A stretch of 64,000 nt of DNA, taken from the NCBI GenBank assembly GCA_008973525.1, contig WACJ01000405.1, positions 496,001-560,000 of the forward strand, read 5' to 3'. Position 1 is the first letter of the stretch. Each line of letters begins with the position of its first letter. The position numbers and the translations under genes were made by a program. The notes beneath the pieces were generated by a model, which was not told the origin of the DNA, searched no databases, and saw only the letters and a list, made by a program, of their open reading frames with translations. Positions 43,513-55,800 of this stretch are shown here, one piece after another. The stretch is from Stenopsyche tienmushanensis. Taxonomy: Eukaryota; Arthropoda; Insecta; Trichoptera; Stenopsychidae.

Positions 43513-43553
43513 GTCAACGATCGTATTACTTTGAGAGCACCGTTCTTATTCGT
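43513..43553 (+). pseudogene. Decayed 5S rRNA 5' fragment at array 3 edge
   Basis: About 109 bp after copy 10, the expected spacing, gtcaacgatcgtattact and ttgagagcaccgttct align with nt 1-35 of the gene with many substitutions. The preceding spacer is also recognisable but degraded (actagtt...cgagtc). Nothing of the 3' two thirds survives. Confidence 0.75.
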
Positions 43554-45560
43554 AACCATTTGTTAAGATTTCTTATTTTAAACTTATTTTTTATCAATTT
43601 TTTAGCGAAATTTTATTCCAGGTTTTGATCCTTATGTATTAGACCTTTAGATTTATTATTTTTATCTATTGCCATTATTTGTTTCTATTTTTCACTCGTA
43701 GATATGCTTGTTTCATTCTGCTGACAATCTTACTGTGCCCAGAGATCGAATAAAGATTCTCCTGAAAACAACTGTAGAAAAAGCTTCACTTTGAGCTTTT
43801 AAATTGTAAGTTTATAAAGGATACCGCGCAAAACTCTTTGCTGTCACTTGTTTCTTGTTTTCTCAAGTCTTTCCTCTTGCGTCTGTTACACTCGCTTTCA
43901 TGTAGTCTGTCCTATTTTACAAAATGTCTTTTACCTTTCCTTTGCAGTCAAATATTATTTATGTTCGCGAAATAGGCTTTTGCCGTGTAGACGCATTGTT
44001 AATTTAGAAAGAACGTGCATATCTTTCTGTGAACTGTGACAGGGTCATTGGTAAATTTTATTCTTAAATATTTTTTTATATAATTCTTATTAATTTGTGA
44101 TTGTTTTTAAGCAATTTCTTTTAAAAAATTCTACAAACTTATTGAGTGATTTTTTATATATTGTTCGTAATTGAATTCAAAGAAACGTCATTTTTATACA
44201 ATTAAATGAGATACATATATTTTAAAAATAAGTAACGCTTTTGAAACGCTCACGCCCTTTGTAAAATTTAGTTTGTATTGTTCCAAGAAAACATGAGAGC
44301 TTACTTCATATTTTCTATTAAATTTAAACAAGTCATTCTCAGATTATATATTGTATATTTTCCAAAACAATCGTATATAAATCGTGTTATACAATTTCAA
44401 GTCACAATACATCGTTCGTGTAAAATCGAGACTGTATTATAGAAGTACCGTGTTAAGCGAGTATTTAACATATTTTATCGCTTAACTTTTATATTAAACA
44501 TTGTAAGACTTTATTTTCGTTCTAATTTTATTTCGATTTATCGATAGAAATTCAAATTTATTCTACAATATTTTCAACCAATTAAAAGTTAAAAGTGATA
44601 AAGTAGTTTTATCGCGTCGAAAATATCTAAAGAATTTGAATAGAAACTTCAAAACATTAATCTTAGTCTATGATCTAGTATACTATGGAATTAGAGAATA
44701 CTTCGTTGAAGCGTACTTAGGGATAAGGACTTCTCCATTCGGAGTGCTCTCATTAACTTGAGAATGGAATTTTTCCTTATTTTTATCCTTTTTTTATCAG
44801 TAGTTTTTTATTTAAACTGAATTATATTAGAAACATCTATTATTTAAAAAAAAAAAAAATGGCAATAATTTAATAATTGAGCAATGCTATTATAATTAAT
44901 TAATATTTTAGCATCATTTTTCTTGAAGAAGTTCATATATATTTTTTGATGTTAAAAATATTTTAATCATGATTTTCAAAAACATAATAATGATTTAAAA
45001 AAATCCGATATCAGGTTCGTTATTCTTTCCTTTAGAAACTTCGCTTTCTATGTCGTCTAGCATTTGAGCTGTCGATATTAAGCTACAAACTTATCCCAAG
45101 AACGTTATTATATGTTTTATTTTCGATATCAGTGTCATTGTTTTGTTCGCAATGTAATAAAGTTAAGAGAAATAAACTGGCACGTGCCGATGACAGCTTC
45201 GACATGTTGCAAACGTGAGTATAACGAGTAACCGGTATGATCAGGTAGTAAAAATTTAAACGCTAAAAAAGAAACGAAAACCGATCATTGTTAAACAGCT
45301 TTTTTACAACCAGCTTATAACGTAATTGAAGCTAATAAATTCGCATTTATTTTAATTGTAATTAATGGTACAATTGATACATGGGCAATGCCACCGTCCG
45401 CACCAACTACCTATACAGAATTCATAACCCACTATACTTTTCCTTAGCCACAAACACCTCAAATATTCCGTATTAAAAAAATATTACTACATTGTAGAGA
45501 TGCATTTGCAATATTTCATGCTGTTTTTATTCAACACGGGATTAAAATCAAAATAAAATA
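43554..45560. other. Intergenic sequence, no recognised gene
   Basis: Very A+T-rich, with long T and A runs (for example near 44848). No gene, RNA or transposon recognised. Confidence 0.5.
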
Positions 45561-45834
45561 CACTCAAACCTCTTTTTGTGCCTCTTTTTTTTGTGCGATT
45601 TCGAATTTATGCGGGTTTTTTTAAAGCATTTTTTTTAATTTCATAAAGAGTACGTATCAATATATTTTGGATAAAATAGGAAATATATCATCAACACTAA
45701 CTGAAATATGGAAAAAATTATAATTTGGGACTGTGTAAATCATATTGCATCTGCTATAGCTGAATATACGACGACGCCCTTTATTCTGGTTTAGAATTTT
45801 GAAAAAATTATTCCTTTTTTTTGCATTTATATAT
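45561..45834. mobile_element. Possible pogo/Tigger-like terminus
   Basis: After TA (45559-45560) the sequence reads cactcaaacctctttttgtg followed by gtgcgatttcg and atgcggg, the style of pogo-superfamily termini. No matching inverted end or transposase was found before the mariner relic that follows. Low-confidence call. Confidence 0.25.
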
Positions 45835-46210
45835 CAGGTCGGGTACTTCTGGGACTATCTTCGTATTTCCACTCTCTAACTATTATTATTCATAAATAAA
45901 TGTTTTCTTTCAGTGGGATGTAATATGAATGAATTGCAGAAGACGGATAACAATAGAATAATCCAAAACCAAATGACAAGTATCATCTAGGATTACAGTC
46001 AGAAAGCTTGATTTTGTAACTGTACAGCACCCAATATATTCACCTGATATTATGTCATCTGATTATTTTTTGTTCAAACATTTGCATCTATCGAAGATAT
46101 TGAACCAAGAGTGTTTGATATTACTTAGAGAATAATATTTTTGCTATATATGAAGATATCAATTAAAAAAAAACATCCTTATTTTTTCCATCGCTATGAA
46201 GCCCGACAGA
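45835..46210 (+). pseudogene. Mariner relic, short and heavily decayed
   Basis: The left end reads caggtcgggtacttctggga and the right end a degraded inverse (cccgacagat). On the plus strand 46025-46108 translates as QHPIYSPDIMSSDYFLFKHL, which matches the mariner block around the third catalytic Asp (HPPYSPDLAPSDY in the family). The upstream part is full of stops and the first two catalytic Asp regions are gone. At about 376 bp it is a deletion derivative. Confidence 0.55.
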
Positions 46211-49200
46211 TAGAAAAATGAACCCTAGCCCAAAATACATATTTTCAGAGGAGCATTAAATAATCGAGTGCGGTGTTTTCCTATTCCCCTTATTTATCTC
46301 GTTACGGGATCGCTCGTAGAGGGTCTAAAAATTGAAACTCACGGGAGCGTCTCCACCCAATATTGACTTTGACTTTTCCCTGATCACCCCCTATGTAATG
46401 ATTTGCTCTCGAGCACCCTCCGTAGCTATTTCTTGCTGCGCTTACGAGGGGAAAACGACGTTGAGAGCTGCCTCGATAACAGTTGTTACATAATTAATTT
46501 GTTTTCGGTATCTAGTGCTGATTAACGTTAGCAAGGTAGGCTTCTGAAGGGTTCCAAGCTTTTTCTGGTAGACAGTCTTAGTACACGATTGATCGGAGGG
46601 CATCCGATGGGTTTCATAAATTAAAAAAATGATGATTCAAAAATGGTGAATTTACTTACTTATAATTTGAAGATGTTTTCACCAATTCATATTATTACAC
46701 CTATTCATTTTATTTGTTGATGCCAAAAATGCCTCTTTGATTTGATCAAGGCTTTCATGTATTATTTATATATTGCTGGATTTTATTTAGACTTAACTGT
46801 AATGTAACTATTAAGTACGTATAATATCATATTTCGATGAAACCAAATAAACAAACAAATATAATTTTTTGTTTGCGTGACCTGCATAAGAGCCGTGCAA
46901 AATACCCATTTATTTGTAAGCGGCCTGAATGAGTTAATATGCACCAAATTTGGGCAACTATTTAATATATGCAGTGATGAATGATCTAGATCAGCGGTTC
47001 TTAAAGTTATGCAGTCCGCGGATTCCTCTTGAACAAAATTTTTTTCGCGAACCCCATTCCAACCCTTGTTATTTAATTTTTCAAACAAACAAATATTTTT
47101 TGGTCGAATATTGATCAAAATAGATCTTCTTACAATGTTTACTATAAATAATTCCACGAATTTATAAGACACCAAGTTATATTTGCAATTTAATCATGAG
47201 ATCATAGATTAAAATTTAACATGCAATTCCTTGATCTGAATCACTTCTCAGTCGGAATGATCTACGTGATCTATTCACTCTTTAGACAATGAAAAAGGTG
47301 TTAATATTGTTTTGCATAAATCTCAAAATCTAAAGACAAATATGTTATTATTTATTTGAAATCGATCACTCGATAAAAGAAAATCTCTGAAGTCAACCAA
47401 ATTATTTTCTTTATAATTTTCCAATGAATATTTCCAAGATATTTTAACAAATTCTCCTATCTAAGAAGCACGAAGAATAAATATGAAATTCGATTTATTC
47501 CTTACATTTCATGAAACTTTTACGCATTGATTCTCCATCGGTGCTACACATAATATAGCACACGTGTAGGACTATTCTTCTCACAAAAGCCGACATGAAA
47601 AATTACGACGTCGTCTGGTATTTTGTAGTCCGTAGATGGAAACACAACGCTTTTACCTTAGTCCTTTATTTCTATCTTCGCCCCTCGTCCCAGAAACGTA
47701 TCAAGAGACAGGTGCCGGAAGGAAGGTGAGACATATTTCGCACAGCAGGGAACTATTTCCTGTATCCTGATTGAATCAAGTCACGGTGAAAGTCGAAGAA
47801 AATACCATCCTCGAAATAATTCCTATGATATCTCGGATTCACGGCGCTAAAAAGATATCGAACGATATCACACCCTACCTACCCGGGACAATTGGGGTTA
47901 AAACCGAGTATATTTGATTTCGGCTAATGGCGCCTCAGACATTAGTCTAATCAAATGCGATGTAAACCATTGTTAATCTGGGGAATTATAATTAGTTGTA
48001 ACGTGTACTGTGTGCATTATGTCAGTGCTAGATATTATCTGTGCAGAACACAACGGAACTGACATTTACAAGGATCATAAATTATTGAACGAATTTAGGC
48101 TGCCTAGTATCGATTCCTTGATCTATCTTATCTATAATTTAATATCGACAATTTGCAAATATATGCTAAATTAGCTTGATATACGATTGTTAAATGTATT
48201 GCAATTGGATTACCGGCGTTAAACTATGATAAGAACATATTTCTGAGCTTGTAATGATAATAAATGATCTATGAAAAGGAGATTTTAGCCTATTTGATCT
48301 GATGATTATTGAATGTTTGAGATCCTTATAATTCTGATCTGAGAAGAGACGCCAAAAGATGGATGATAACCAAAATAAGAGTTAATAATTAAGAGGCATT
48401 AAATCTTCAACAAAGAGACTCCAACTATAAGTCTTCATGAGAGAAAAAACTCTCCCTTGAATCATGACGATAGAGTGAAATCATAATTTCATAAAGTCAA
48501 AAAAGGTAAATATTGGAAGTCATTAATGATAACAATATCTTTTATGATAGAATCTACCAAACCGCGTTCTATGTAGCACTGATGTTCCGCGAAATATGAA
48601 GAAATGTTCCATGATATCTAAAATGCTGCAACGACCGCAACAAGTTGTGACCTACATAATAAACATGGCGATGCATTAAAATATTAAGATTTTCAAAGTG
48701 TCTCGTCATTACTATGGATTTGTTCGTAAAAAAGATTAATTAGTATGAAATGGAAATTTATACTATCTAATGATGCTAAATTTAAAAATAAAAACTTCAT
48801 TTTACAATCATATGACAATGTAGCGTGGGCAATTTACCATCCCCGTGCAATAGCGCTGTTAGTCTGAGCAGATTTAATTCTCCAGACAGCGATATCTTCC
48901 ATCTCTCTTTGGGTGCAATGTGTTATTTTAACAGCGCCATCTTCCGTGGCGCTGCTGGGAAATTACTGACCAATCGCTTCTTGCGCGTGCATCGTTGCCG
49001 ATTGGGTATTGACGCGCAGAACGTGCGAGTCGAGAAGGGTCGGTGATTGGCCTTGGCTGCGGGAAGACGTCCTTCTCACAGCCAAATCTCTTCTCTCTCT
49101 ATATCTCATGTACATAACATATCCTTTATATAGATACTTTATTTCGGAATAATGGATTGATAATGATTCAATGGAATTACATTTTAGGTGATTTTTTTGA

Positions 49201-51006
49201 CAAAAACTTTTTTATATGACGTTATGTGACAAAATTTATATTTTTAATATTCAATACTAAGCCCTAAACAATCTGCATTATACAGTAATGTATCATATCA
49301 AAAATGACGCATAATATAGACTTGTACGCTAATATGGATTATAAAACAATATTTTTACAATTTTGAATATATAATATTTATTAATAGTTCTTCCAAAGTT
49401 CTTCAAGCTGTCCGATTTTCTTAAATTTTGATTAAATTAAATAGTGTTTACAGGATGAATGTGTTATTCGTTCTTCTTATGTCAAATCAGTATCTTAATG
49501 TTATTTTTGACTTTGGTCTTTGGAAAATTTGGAAAAGTTATGCCTTGTTGATTGATTAACATTGTAATTTTGTATGGATATATATAGTACATAAAGTATT
49601 TTGGATTGCTTCATTTTTTCGCTATTGTTTTTATATTCGGACTATGAATACCAGACGTTTTTTGGATATCTCTAATAAAACATGATAGTCACCGGTAGAG
49701 AGATAAATTCTTTCATCTCGACGACTGTAAATGAAATAGTGATCCACAAAGGATCTTTCCGTTTAAGTGGAATTTCGAAAAATATACGTCGAAAACGTAT
49801 ATAATGCACAAACACATGATATTTCTTTTTGCGTTGAATCATAATATTTTCATAAAATAATTTGTTTTTAAATCAATTTAAAACGAATAAACAGGAATTT
49901 TCATCCCCTTTCGACGTTTATTTCTATCCTGTTTTGAATCTACGGCCTCATGCGTGAATTTTTATTTGTGTGCTTATTTTCTGTATTTTTGATCACGACG
50001 AGCAACCATACGCATGCGAAACGATTTTCTCGTTCCCACAGGAATGTTGTAATTTAATTTACGACGAGAAATATTATTTCAACGTCCACCGTTAAGCGGC
50101 TAACGAATCCCGTAAAATATTTATGTACGAGGACTTTAAGCAAGGAGATAAAACGAAGCGAAATAGATGTCCTTTGGGAATAGGCGCCGAACTATATGGA
50201 CTGACTGAAGGCCACTTGTAAACATCAAAAAGACTATATAAGAGCCTATGATGACCCTCTATAAGGTTATCTGACAGGATCTACAAATATTTTCCAGACT
50301 TTGGAAAACACTTGTCGGTAGTTCCATATTTTTTTCTGGCAGTTTGTCGGAGACGGAGGTGTCGTGACTGTCATTTATATTTCCATTGGGATGAAAAATA
50401 AAAGTTTCATCCGAATTATTTCACATTTTGTAATTTTGAAGGGATTAACACTAATCCAGATGTCAAATATGCTTATTGTGTACAATTTAATTGAAAATAA
50501 ATGCGTATTACGACTTAAATTCAACGAAATCGGACAGCCAAAAATATGTATCCATTCAAAGTTATTGAACGAAGCTGAAAACTTCATATCATTTCGGCAA
50601 CAAAATATTTGCATGTTTTTAATATTTAATACAATATAAGTTATTAATAAATTATGACCCATCTTAAGTAATTATATGAATATTTTGATATTTTTAAGCA
50701 TATCCATATTTCTCGTGTCATACATTTACCTCCTCATATGTTCGATATTGAAGGCAGTATGACCTTAATTTATTTTGAACGCTCATCCAAAGGATCAACC
50801 AGGCGAAAGCACTGATAGATGACATCTCGATAGCGAATTCGATCAATTTAAAAGACAGCTGTCTTCCTTGACATTCTACTATAAAGGGCTTTTGAAATAC
50901 ATTTAGTTCAATACCTCTTTTCGTCATAGGGAATAAGGCAAAGGTATACCTTAATGCTTAAGAAGTGCATCTTATAATCGCTTCTATATTCGATTCATAT
51001 TTCCAG
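46211..51006. other. Intergenic sequence with C+G-richer islands
   Basis: Patches at about 46260-46480, 47580-47960, 48820-49080 and 49900-50180 are richer in C+G and CpG than their surroundings. The third has a hairpin (arms 48932-48939 and 48947-48954) whose complement reads CGGAAGATGGCGC, resembling an ETS-plus-YY1 promoter motif. A hAT-like terminus (cagcggttcttaaagt, 46992) is followed by tcgcgaacccc near 47047. No coding gene is recognised. Confidence 0.45.
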
Positions 51007-51011
51007 TTTAA

Positions 51012-51525
51012 ACCCTTAGAGTGCTAAAATACGATATATCGTCAAACGTGAAACTAACGATGAGACATGTCCCGAAAGTAAGTGTACTATTTTTTTAAAT
51101 ATTTAAAAAAAGTGTTTTAAAAAAAGGGATATTGTTGATATTTTTCTACATAATCGCCATCCCGTTCAATGCATTTGGTAAGCTGTGGCACAAGCTTCTT
51201 TATGCCTTCTTTGGAGAACTCTCCCGCCAGCAACTTCTCCCATTTCAGAACCTCCTTTTGCATTTGCTCATCTGATGAAAATTGAATTCCACCTATATTT
51301 TCTATAGTTTCCCTACTATGCTCGCTTTGTCAAAAAAAACTCCTCTACCACTCAGTATGACCGACCCTTAAAAGCCAAGAAAACTACAGCCCGTTATTGT
51401 CACAGTACACTTACTTTCAGGATATGCCTCATATCTTGCTTATACGTTAGTGTGATTAAACAAAAGAGAGGAATATAAATATAAAAAAAATCCGTTTATC
51501 AAAATAAACTGTAGAAGTCAAGGGG
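51012..51525. mobile_element. Candidate TTAA-type MITE interrupted by a mariner relic
   Basis: TTAA lies at 51008-51011 and 51526-51529. The enclosed ends read acccttagagtgct and, inward on the other strand, ccccttgacttct, weakly matching piggyBac-like CCCTT termini. A 12-bp palindrome acgatatatcgt is near the left end. Most of the interior is the mariner derivative listed next, which would be a nested insertion. The terminal match is short. Confidence 0.35.
51061..51429 (-). mobile_element. Internally deleted mariner with matching inverted repeats
   Basis: The ends are inverted copies: tcccgaaagtaagtgtact (51070-51088) on the left and its inverse agtacacttactttcaggat on the right. Similarity extends outward through gagacat/gaggcat. 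On the minus strand the left half encodes a mariner C-terminus: EVLKWEKLLAGEFSKEGI, then KKLVPQLTKCIERDGDYVEK and YQQYP. The DNA-binding domain and all catalytic Asp blocks are deleted, so it is a MITE-like derivative that could only move in trans. Confidence 0.7.
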
Positions 51526-51529
51526 TTAA

Positions 51530-54500
51530 TGAATTCGCTACGCAATCCTTCTGTTACCATTTTCAATTTCATCCCACTTTAGGTTCTTTCGTATTTCCTT
51601 GCTATTGATTTGATCCATTACTAGTTCATGCATATGTTAGATCGTTTTTGTATATGCCAGAAATCTTTTTTGGTCAAATGGCTTGAAGATCTATTAAATA
51701 TCAGATCGAAAAATAGAAAAATATAGTCCGGTGTACAGGTAGACGTTCAACAGAAAAATAACTCAGCTACGAGACTCTGAAGGCGATCAGCCTCTTCCCA
51801 AAGTATTGCCAAGGCCACCTTAGGGTCGGCAGAAAGAATACGTCTTCTCTCGGCTATATATATATATATATATATCGTTTATTATACCGAATGTTTTTAA
51901 CGGATTTAATCTTATAAAAACTTTGAATTTTGACGCAAAGATTTTCTTTACATTTTCAAGCAATTCACCTTCTTTTTGTGCTATTCTTCTCTGTGATTTT
52001 TATATTTTGTTGTAATCTATGAAACCTTGTCGATATTACACGAATGCATTTATTTAGTACAATGATATAAAAGCAATTATGCTGAAAATTCATAGGATAT
52101 ATTGCTGTTGTCAAGGAGCGAATGTTAAATACATTCAAAAAAAGAATCCGAACGACGCTAGATGGAATATTTTTTTTTCAATTTTCCTGCTGTTATTTCA
52201 ATGGAATTAATAGCCATAGACGGGATTAAATTTCGCAGAAGTAATTCGAACCAACTACGAGCCCCCAACTATAATAAGAAAGGGCAAAAATGTAAATTTC
52301 GGTACGGGATAAATTTATTGTTTTTTTAAATATTTCCAAGGGGGATATATTACGTTTTTATCTGGGTTTTCCTTCATAAATATATGTAATATTTAATTCG
52401 AACCCGAGATTATGGCCCAGATCCCCCTAAAAGATAATTGTGCAGCGGTGCAAGTAATGAACCGAGATTACTTCAATTGCTTTACAAGGAAAGTGATTTC
52501 GAGACAATGGGGAACAATTTCACATTTTTATACGTATATTTTTTTAATTGCGCATATTAAAAAATAAGCTCCTTTCTTATTTATGCGTATTTTCCCCCTT
52601 TTTACATATACATACATTTTCGGTAATAGAATATATGGAGTATCGTGAATTTTCAGAAATAGCTCGTTGTAAATATAGCCATTCCACATGTAGTTATGTC
52701 CTGGAAGCGCATCGAAGGATGCATTGGAAGGCAATAAAATTTATATCCCAAACTCGTGCTTAAGTGGACATCGGTGCCGACAAATATTTCGAATGGTGTA
52801 TGCGACACATAAAGCGAGACTCTCCTGCTTCCTGGAAATGCTTAAAACCACTCAGCAAGGGTCCTTCCCTAACCCTAACAGGTCGTGTGTGTATGTGCGA
52901 AAGGACGTGCTGGCGACAGGACACCAAGGGTCGAGAATTGCCCGGTCGTGATCTTTGTTTCTCGTAGACCACATATTTTATTCAAGAGCATCGGGTGAAC
53001 GTTTAAAACGAGAAACATTCGAGGGGCGCTTTTCCTGAATGCTTACTTCGACAATTTTCTTTCCTTTGAGGGAAAATATTTTTATTGGAAAATTCACTTA
53101 TGGAACAGTTTTGCAATATACATCACATTAAAATGAATTTAAACCAACAAACAATCTCAAGCGATATATTTCAAACAATTTGATTAATTTATAAAAATTA
53201 AAACTCATCACAGGCAAATAAGTAGTTTATAAAAAAAAACATTAAATTAAATTTAATTTAATTTAAATTTCACCCCCAGACGTAAAGAGCTCTCTTGTTG
53301 CATTATTTAGAGCAGCATTTTTAAAATTCTGGTTGCAGAAGCATTGGAAAATCAGGACAACTATCCACAAGCACGTTTTCACTTGTATGCACGAAACCTT
53401 TCAGTAAATAATTTACTTGAATTGTTTCAACTGTGTCTCAAAAACTATTTTTTTCTTAAAATATATAAACATAGACAATAATATATTTGCAATGATAAAA
53501 TCTATATCAAGTATCAATTGAGTTTATTAGCATATTTTAAAAAGAGAATAATTTGTTATAATGCATATTTTTTTATATAGCCTTACCTAGGGAATCCAAT
53601 CCCGGGATTCCGGATCCCGGTATCCCAGACAATTTTAGGTTCTCATGAATTCCGGTATTAGTAAACATAATCCAGAAAAAATCAGAATTGAATTTTTTAT
53701 CTAATAGAAATCGTACACCTCACCAGCACGTTTAGAGCTAGTAAATCGAGACATTCTCGCCAAAATCTGGACGCTTGGAAACAGTGGCGTAACTACTAAT
53801 TGGCGAGCTTAGGACGATACCTAGGGGCAGTAACTGTCTAATCTATGTATAAATATATACAGTACATATATATGTTTTTCAAATTGTTATATTAACCTTT
53901 CACTATCGGTGATGTATTTACTACACCTCGACTCTAATAACTGTGAATATCGATATGAAATATAATAGATACGGAATTCAAAATTTTTGTATTCCTCCAT
54001 AATATAATTACGAATCACATCGAAGTATTATAGTATAAAAGTATTCATCTGCAGCGACGGAAATAAATAATTTGTCGGGAAATCGGGAATTTTGCGAGTT
54101 TTAGTCTGTGTCTCAGCAGGAAAGCATTTTTACTAGTCACATTGATGTTATTATATAAAAATGGGGGAACACGCGGTCATAAACTCGAACTAGAATTTAA
54201 ATATCTGATGACAATATCTTCAACAAGTATGGAGGCTTAGCGTACATTTTCAGCAGCACCTGACGAAACACTCGATGTTTAATGTTACTTCAAGCATATT
54301 TTCATTATTTTTTTATATGAAACAAATGGATTTATTAGTAGTTTTCGATTAAATTTATCAATATTATTTCTAAAACTTCCCTAGACTGATCCTAGCCTTA
54401 CCTATGGTCAAAAATGATATTCAATAAATATAATATTACACAAACAATGAAGTAAACGTTCTTTATCTATTGTTGATTGCCAAAAATATTTTAAAAATAT

Positions 54501-55288
54501 TAGGTGTTTCTTGAACCGAGACTCATTAAAAAACCTCAGTAAAAATGCATCTTTAAATATTTTGATAAACTGATATTAAAAAAATATGATTTTTAGTAAT
54601 TCAATGATTTTATTGGGCGGAAATACTTTTGGTCATACCACTAATCCATGTCGCTATAAAGCTTTTAATGGAGTTTCTTCACAGTCGAGCTTAAATAATA
54701 AAATCTAAAAAGCATTCCTTTAAAATCCTACTGAAACTGCACCACAGCTTGGATCATACATTAAATATTTACATCTTAACATAAAATATGTGTGCTTACT
54801 CTCCAGACCTATTTGTGTCATACAACCAATGAGCAATGAGAAAAACATAGCCGCATTTAAGATCGACTTATTAGAAATATACAATTAAAATTATATTTCG
54901 ATGGTTATGTAGAACAGAGAGGTCAAACTCAAAGAATAATATGGACCGCAAAAAATGTTTGTCAGCCATTTTTTTCAGTCGTAGTAAATTCTTCCGATGG
55001 AGAGGTCGTCGCGCACTTCTGCCATCTTCCATTAATGCGAGATCCATGTAGTCATCCGTTTATTTACTTTATAACTTATCCGACATGCAAATCGGTCTAT
55101 GTTAACAGACGTATAGCCCCGTTACTCTTAGATATGTTACAGAAAATCTTCTTGAATTTATCTTATATATATCCAATAATATTTTAGAATTAAAAGCATT
55201 GTATTTTTATGATGTTTCAGTTCTAGTAATATTAATATTATTTGTTTTTGAAACATCACTTTACTTTGACCAAATGTTATTTGGTTCT
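51530..55288. other. Intergenic sequence, no recognised gene
   Basis: Contains a (TA)n microsatellite at 51855-51875 and a more complex patch at 52640-52980 with overlapping short frames and no domain. A possible hAT terminus rich in cccgggat motifs lies at 53587-53632, and another hAT-like terminus (cagagaggtcaaactc) at 54915. The rest is A+T-rich. Confidence 0.45.
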
Positions 55289-55292
55289 TTAA

Positions 55293-55800
55293 CCCTTCTG
55301 TCAATGAAATGGCTTAATGTACTCCCGTCAATTAAATAGGTTAACCAACGATCGTACAAATTATTCTAATCTGGTTTTTACAAATAATGATTTGAAAAAA
55401 AATTCTGCAGCACAAGTAAAAAAAACATAGTTTTTTCCAAAAATATGTTGCAAAAAAGTTTTTTTAAAAAACAGGTAAAAATGCAGGTCGGCGTAAAAAA
55501 TACTATTCATTATTTTATGGAGCAAAAGCCTTAAAATTTCTTTACAAAAAATGAAGAAAAACGTGATATCCTGTATAAATCCTTTGAAAAAAATATCTAG
55601 GTCTTGCCAAACCTATTTTACTGGCTTTAGGTATATAAATATCCTTTTTTTCCCGAAAAACAATGATCTCGATATTTTTTTTAATAAAACCCTTAAAAGG
55701 ACAAACTCAAGGAGATTTGGTAAGATAAATACATAACTACTATTTTAAAAAAACTCATTGAAATAATAGTCTGGTCAAACCATCATATTGACAGAAGGGG
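55293..55800. mobile_element. piggyBac-like MITE (about 508 bp)
   Basis: The left end follows TTAA (55289-55292) and reads CCCTTCTGTCAATGAAATGG. The right end (55780-55800), read inward, is CCCCTTCTGTCAATATGATG. The inverted match is about 13 exact bases plus ATGG after a short difference. The right TTAA has decayed. No transposase is present. Confidence 0.6.

Larger units (their letters stand above)
41169..43553 (+). repeat. 5S rDNA tandem array 3 (10 full genes)
   Basis: Ten full 5S genes on the plus strand, opposite to arrays 1 and 2, with spacings of 231-233 bp (mean 232.4), then a decayed copy at the right edge. Copies 3-10 share T40. Spacers are of two kinds: Q-like (aagtcggacactggtgg, as in array 1) and S-like (aaggtgggcactagtgg, as in array 2). 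They alternate between copies 2 and 7, giving two near-identical 464-bp dimers starting at 41660 and 42124, and are all S-like from copy 7 on. All full copies keep a T5 terminator. The left end begins inside a spacer at gatgacgtcggg, abutting a Tigger relic. Confidence 0.97.

Noticed and set aside
46783..47175. Minus-strand frame of 130 codons.
   Set aside because: It spans a hAT-like terminus and has no known domain, so it is more likely a by-product of transposon sequence than a gene.
52250..52430. tRNA-like B boxes (ttcgaacc on the minus strand).
   Set aside because: No T-arm stem, no A box at the right distance and no acceptor pairing could be found.
52870..52882. Telomere-like ccctaaccctaac.
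   Set aside because: Only two units, not an array, and insect telomeres usually carry TTAGG rather than TTAGGG.
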